Positions 5,394-6,791 of a DNA stretch of 6,791 bases are shown here, one piece after another. The stretch's first letter is position 1. Every line of letters begins with the position of its first letter. The notes beneath the pieces were generated by a model. It made no database searches. It had not been told where the DNA came from and worked only from the letters and a program-made list of their open reading frames with translations. The position numbers were made by a program, and so were the translations under genes. The stretch spans positions 1-6,791 of the forward strand of contig JAHEEB010000227.1 of NCBI GenBank assembly GCA_024640925.1. Reading direction: 5' to 3'. This DNA is from Bacteroidota bacterium (lineage in GTDB: Bacteria > Bacteroidota > Bacteroidia > Bacteroidales > UBA10428).

Positions 5394-5519
5394 CTACTTA
5401 TAGGTGCACTTTTCATTCCTTTCTTATCCATCTATTTTCCATTTTTTAGTACTTAAAATTTCACCCACAATATACCAAACTCTCCGAAATCTTCCAATAG
5501 GTTACAAAATTTCTAAGCC
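5391..5519 (-). repeat. Dispersed repeat R1, copy 3, internally deleted
   Basis: Matches copies 1 and 2 from TAACTACTTATAGGTGCA, then jumps directly to CTTTTCATTCCTTTCTTATC. About 40 bases are absent: the second hairpin arm and the TATTTCGTAAT segment. GTGCA and TGCAC-type sequences sit at both deletion edges, so the loss probably came from short-repeat recombination or hairpin deletion. The far end runs through CTCCGAAATCTTCCAATAG to TTCTAAGCC, as in copy 1. The gene-side junction is intact. Confidence 0.75.
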
Positions 5520-5641
5520 AAATCAACTCCAAGCCCTTGGCAAGAGGCTACAACAGGGTAGCTATACATTGTGCTGGTTAATCTGGTATCAAAAAGTCTC
5601 TTCCTATAAATTCGTTCCAATGTTATTCCCAATTGTTTGAT
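5520..5641. other. Unassigned spacer
   Basis: Between R1 copy 3 and the plus-strand intron-like segment I see no recognisable domain. A plus-strand frame runs through R1 and this spacer to a stop at 5638-5640, but its first third is repeat sequence and the rest shows no motif. If the next segment really is an intron end, this might be the decayed end of its protein gene; nothing here demonstrates that. Confidence 0.3.
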
Positions 5642-5760
5642 GAACCGCTGTATACGAACGGCGAAGCCTCACGAATACCTTTGAAAAGAAATTAATAAAT
5701 GAGTAGACCCTTACGTACAGTGGCGTTCCGACCAGTTGTTACTGGCCGGGCGGTCTCGAT
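5642..5760 (+). other. Group II intron 3'-end-like segment, interrupted
   Basis: The plus strand reads GAACCGCTGTATACG (5642-5656) and, after about 50 intervening bases, TTACGTACAGTGG (5711-5723). CCGCTGTA and TACAGTGG can pair over 8 positions with one G-U, as in a domain 5 helix. A 9-bp hairpin follows (CCGACCAGT / ACTGGCCGG, 5728-5749), then CGGTCTCGAT, the domain-6-like ending. The intervening stretch would be an insertion in the domain 5 loop. It points right and ends at the 3' boundary of the toxin-antitoxin cassette. Confidence 0.4.
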
Positions 5761-5773
5761 TAACAAACGTAAA

Positions 5774-6256
5774 TTATTTTTCTCCTATTTGAGATAGAAT
5801 TTCACTAATCAATTTGTCACTTATCCAAACATCTTTAGAAGTCAATTCAATAAGCAGTGGTTTTAATTCTTTTATTATCCCTTCTCTTTTTGCTTTTATC
5901 AAAACTCCAATTGTTCCCGAGACATTTAACTCAGCGTGTTTAGCATAGAATCGTCCAAGTTTTTCATCCAATATGATTAAATCGGCATTAATCTCAGTCG
6001 CTAACACAATTGCTTCAGCTTCTCCTTCGTCCAAGTCCAAAAAATATTTAACCGCTTGCTCATCTTTGACTGGTGTGATTTTTATCCAATCTAATTTTAA
6101 TAAATCTTGATAGTAACTTTTATGTTTACCAGCTTCAATCTCTTTATATACAGCGGTAGGTATTAATACATATCCATACAACTCTCTTAAAATATCAAGT
6201 TTGGACAGTTTTAACAATGAAATCAGAGGAGTAGTATTAGAAACTATTTTATGCAT
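5774..6256 (-). CDS. DUF3368 PIN-domain toxin
   Basis: 160 residues from the ATG at 6256, which overlaps the antitoxin's last 8 bases (ATGCATAA). An in-frame TTG six bases upstream is a poorer start. The sequence follows the DUF3368/VapC-like PIN family: IVSNTTPLI at 4-12, IPTAVYKEIEAG at 32-43, DLDEGEAEAIVLA at 74-86, ADLIILDEKLGR at 91-102 and SGTIGVLIKAKREG at 113-126. PIN toxins are Mg-dependent RNases that stop translation by cutting RNA. The acidic residues E39, E79/E81 and D97 are in place. The first catalytic position, usually Asp in VapC, is Asn7; SNT/NSS variants are frequent in DUF3368 as I recall, so activity is possible but unproven. It forms a two-gene operon with the upstream UPF0175 gene and lacks its own promoter space. 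Confidence 0.9.
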   Translation of the reverse strand: MHKIVSNTTPLISLLKLSKLDILRELYGYVLIPTAVYKEIEAGKHKSYYQDLLKLDWIKITPVKDEQAVKYFLDLDEGEAEAIVLATEINADLIILDEKLGRFYAKHAELNVSGTIGVLIKAKREGIIKELKPLLIELTSKDVWISDKLISEILSQIGEK

Positions 6257-6506
6257 TTTCAATATCTTCTCTTAGATCGTTAAAATCAGATTGTTCAAAT
6301 ACAGACACCTTATATTTTGAAAGTAAATCTAAGAAATCGACTCGAGTCAAACCTAAAACTTTTGCAGCCGTACCAGAAGAAACTTTTCCGATTTCAAAAA
6401 GTTTTACCAAAGAACTAATCTTTATTTCGCTTTCAAAATCCTTTACACTTAATCTTAATGAATTTGCTAGTGATTTCGGATACTCAATGTTTATAACCCT
6501 TTTCAT
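6249..6506 (-). CDS. UPF0175 family antitoxin
   Basis: 85 residues, normal for UPF0175. The N-terminus MKRVINIEYPKSLANSLRLS is strand-like, the middle (about 30-70, SLVKLFEIGKVSSGTAAKVLGLTRVDFLDLLSKYKVSVF) is the family's helix-turn-helix-like core, and the tail (FNDLREDIENA) is acidic, suited to binding the toxin. UPF0175 genes regularly precede DUF3368 toxins, and overlapping stop and start codons imply coupled expression with antitoxin made first. The ATG at 6504-6506 is unambiguous. About 78 bases separate it from the cassette edge, enough for its own promoter; TATCTTTA at 6522-6529 on the minus strand loosely matches the Bacteroidetes -7 element TAnnTTTG, but no good upstream TTTG box is seen. 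Autoregulation is expected from family behaviour, not shown. Confidence 0.88.
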   Translation of the reverse strand: MKRVINIEYPKSLANSLRLSVKDFESEIKISSLVKLFEIGKVSSGTAAKVLGLTRVDFLDLLSKYKVSVFEQSDFNDLREDIENA

Positions 6507-6593
6507 CCAAATTATTTTTTATAAAGATACTTAAAATCCATATAACTACTTGAGGGAATGTCTTCTTTTTTTTATGTTTGCTAACGTTTGGCA

Positions 6594-6620
6594 GTCGAGT
6601 AGTGGCGATTTCCGAAACAA
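6594..6620 (-). other. Intron-3'-end-like tail
   Basis: The minus strand reads GTTTCGGAAATCGCCACTAC then TCGACT, ending at the toxin-antitoxin cassette. It looks like the second arm of a domain-6-like hairpin plus the CTACTCGAC ending seen at 4571 and 5760. The first arm and any domain 5 are missing, so it is a fragment at best. Confidence 0.35.
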
Positions 6621-6632
6621 GTCATCTATCCT

Positions 6633-6656
6633 CAATATTACGTTGTCGTCTGAATT
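6633..6656 (-). pseudogene. Scrap of a second DUF559 gene
   Basis: Matches 3196-3219, within the DUF559 pseudogene, at 22 of 24 bases. In frame it reads FRRQRNIED, the DUF559 FRRQ motif, and then hits a stop. It is too short to be functional and suggests DUF559 units have inserted near these cassettes more than once. Confidence 0.4.
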
Positions 6657-6775
6657 AAAATAATGCTATTCATTTGATAATTGACTTTAATATTCTGACT
6701 TTTTAGTAATTTACACAAAAATGACTTTTTCTTATTTAAAACAATCATCTATTCATCCCTAAAATCAATACTATT
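6657..6775. other. Unassigned AT-rich spacer
   Basis: Very AT-rich sequence without a sustained frame or strong hairpin. It may hold the promoter of the plus-strand frame starting at 6776, but no convincing TTTG/TAnnTTTG pair is seen. Confidence 0.3.
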
Positions 6776-6791
6776 ATGGAAGAAATTGAAG
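6776..6791 (+). CDS. Possible start of a plus-strand gene, cut by the window
   Basis: An ATG at 6776 opens MEEIE before the sequence ends. It follows an AT-rich leader with no frame and would be the only plus-strand gene in the window, so it could mark the outer edge of the cassette region. Five codons cannot establish it. Confidence 0.3.

Larger units (their letters stand above)
5755..6599 (-). repeat. Cassette unit with inverted repeat (toxin-antitoxin)
   Basis: CAAACGT at 5764-5770 and ACGTTTG at 6584-6590 are a perfect inverted repeat, extending outward to CTCGATTAACAAACGT against CTCGACTGCCAAACGT (13 of 16). Both outer tails end in CTCGAY, so both look like intron-type ends facing inward. 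The toxin stop codon lies 3 bp inside the left arm. Confidence 0.6.

Noticed and set aside
1..6791. CRISPR array or phage integration site
   Set aside because: Repeats are few, long, unevenly spaced and separated by genes; no regular spacer pattern, tRNA or integrase is visible.

Overview
The window is AT-rich and looks like an accessory region of a Bacteroidetes/Bacteroidota chromosome. The evidence is an IS91-type transposase relic, a DUF559 gene bracketed by short palindromic repeats, a nucleotidyltransferase-HEPN protein of a type I associate with Bacteroidetes, genes without clear Shine-Dalgarno sites, and a lipoprotein whose sorting sequence begins C-D-R-R-K. Every well-supported gene lies on the minus strand and is separated from the next by repeats rather than packed in an operon.

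Layout, left to right: the edge of a further cassette (1-21); repeat R1 copy 1 (21-180) abutting an IS91 transposase relic (178-432); a MITE-like 142-bp element (468-609); a double GNAT acetyltransferase (666-1613, minus); R1 copy 2 (1664-1797); a nucleotidyltransferase-HEPN gene (1817-2692, minus); a frameshifted DUF559 nuclease-like gene between inverted palindromic repeats (2925-3434); repeat A (3561-3765); a lipoprotein with faint SecD-like features (3775-4539, minus); a structured intron-3'-end-like segment (4571-4661); repeat B (4699-4905), nearly identical to A; a hypothetical gene (4904-5347, minus); R1 copy 3 (5391-5519); a second intron-3'-end-like segment on the plus strand (5642-5760); and a UPF0175/DUF3368 toxin-antitoxin pair (5774-6506, minus). 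At the right edge are a third intron-like tail, a DUF559 scrap and a possible plus-strand gene start.

The most interesting signal is organisational. Four units (GNAT, lipoprotein, hypothetical, toxin-antitoxin) are each bounded by a private short inverted repeat of 7-10 bp, different for each unit, with the stop codon overlapping it or only 2-8 bp from it. Just outside each private repeat, on both sides and reading inward, is a recurring tail of the form CCTA...(G/A)TT, which follows a hairpin at most of the ends. This is the geometry of integron gene cassettes (complementary R' and R'' boxes, one short promoter-poor gene per cassette, common orientation, typical cargo of acetyltransferase, toxin-antitoxin and orphan proteins). 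However, the separators are over 300 bp, do not follow the classical GTTRRRY consensus, are built from unrelated-looking hairpin modules, and include what look like 3' ends of group II introns. No integrase or reverse transcriptase is in the window. The sequence supports a cassette array of unfamiliar type; the mechanism is inference.
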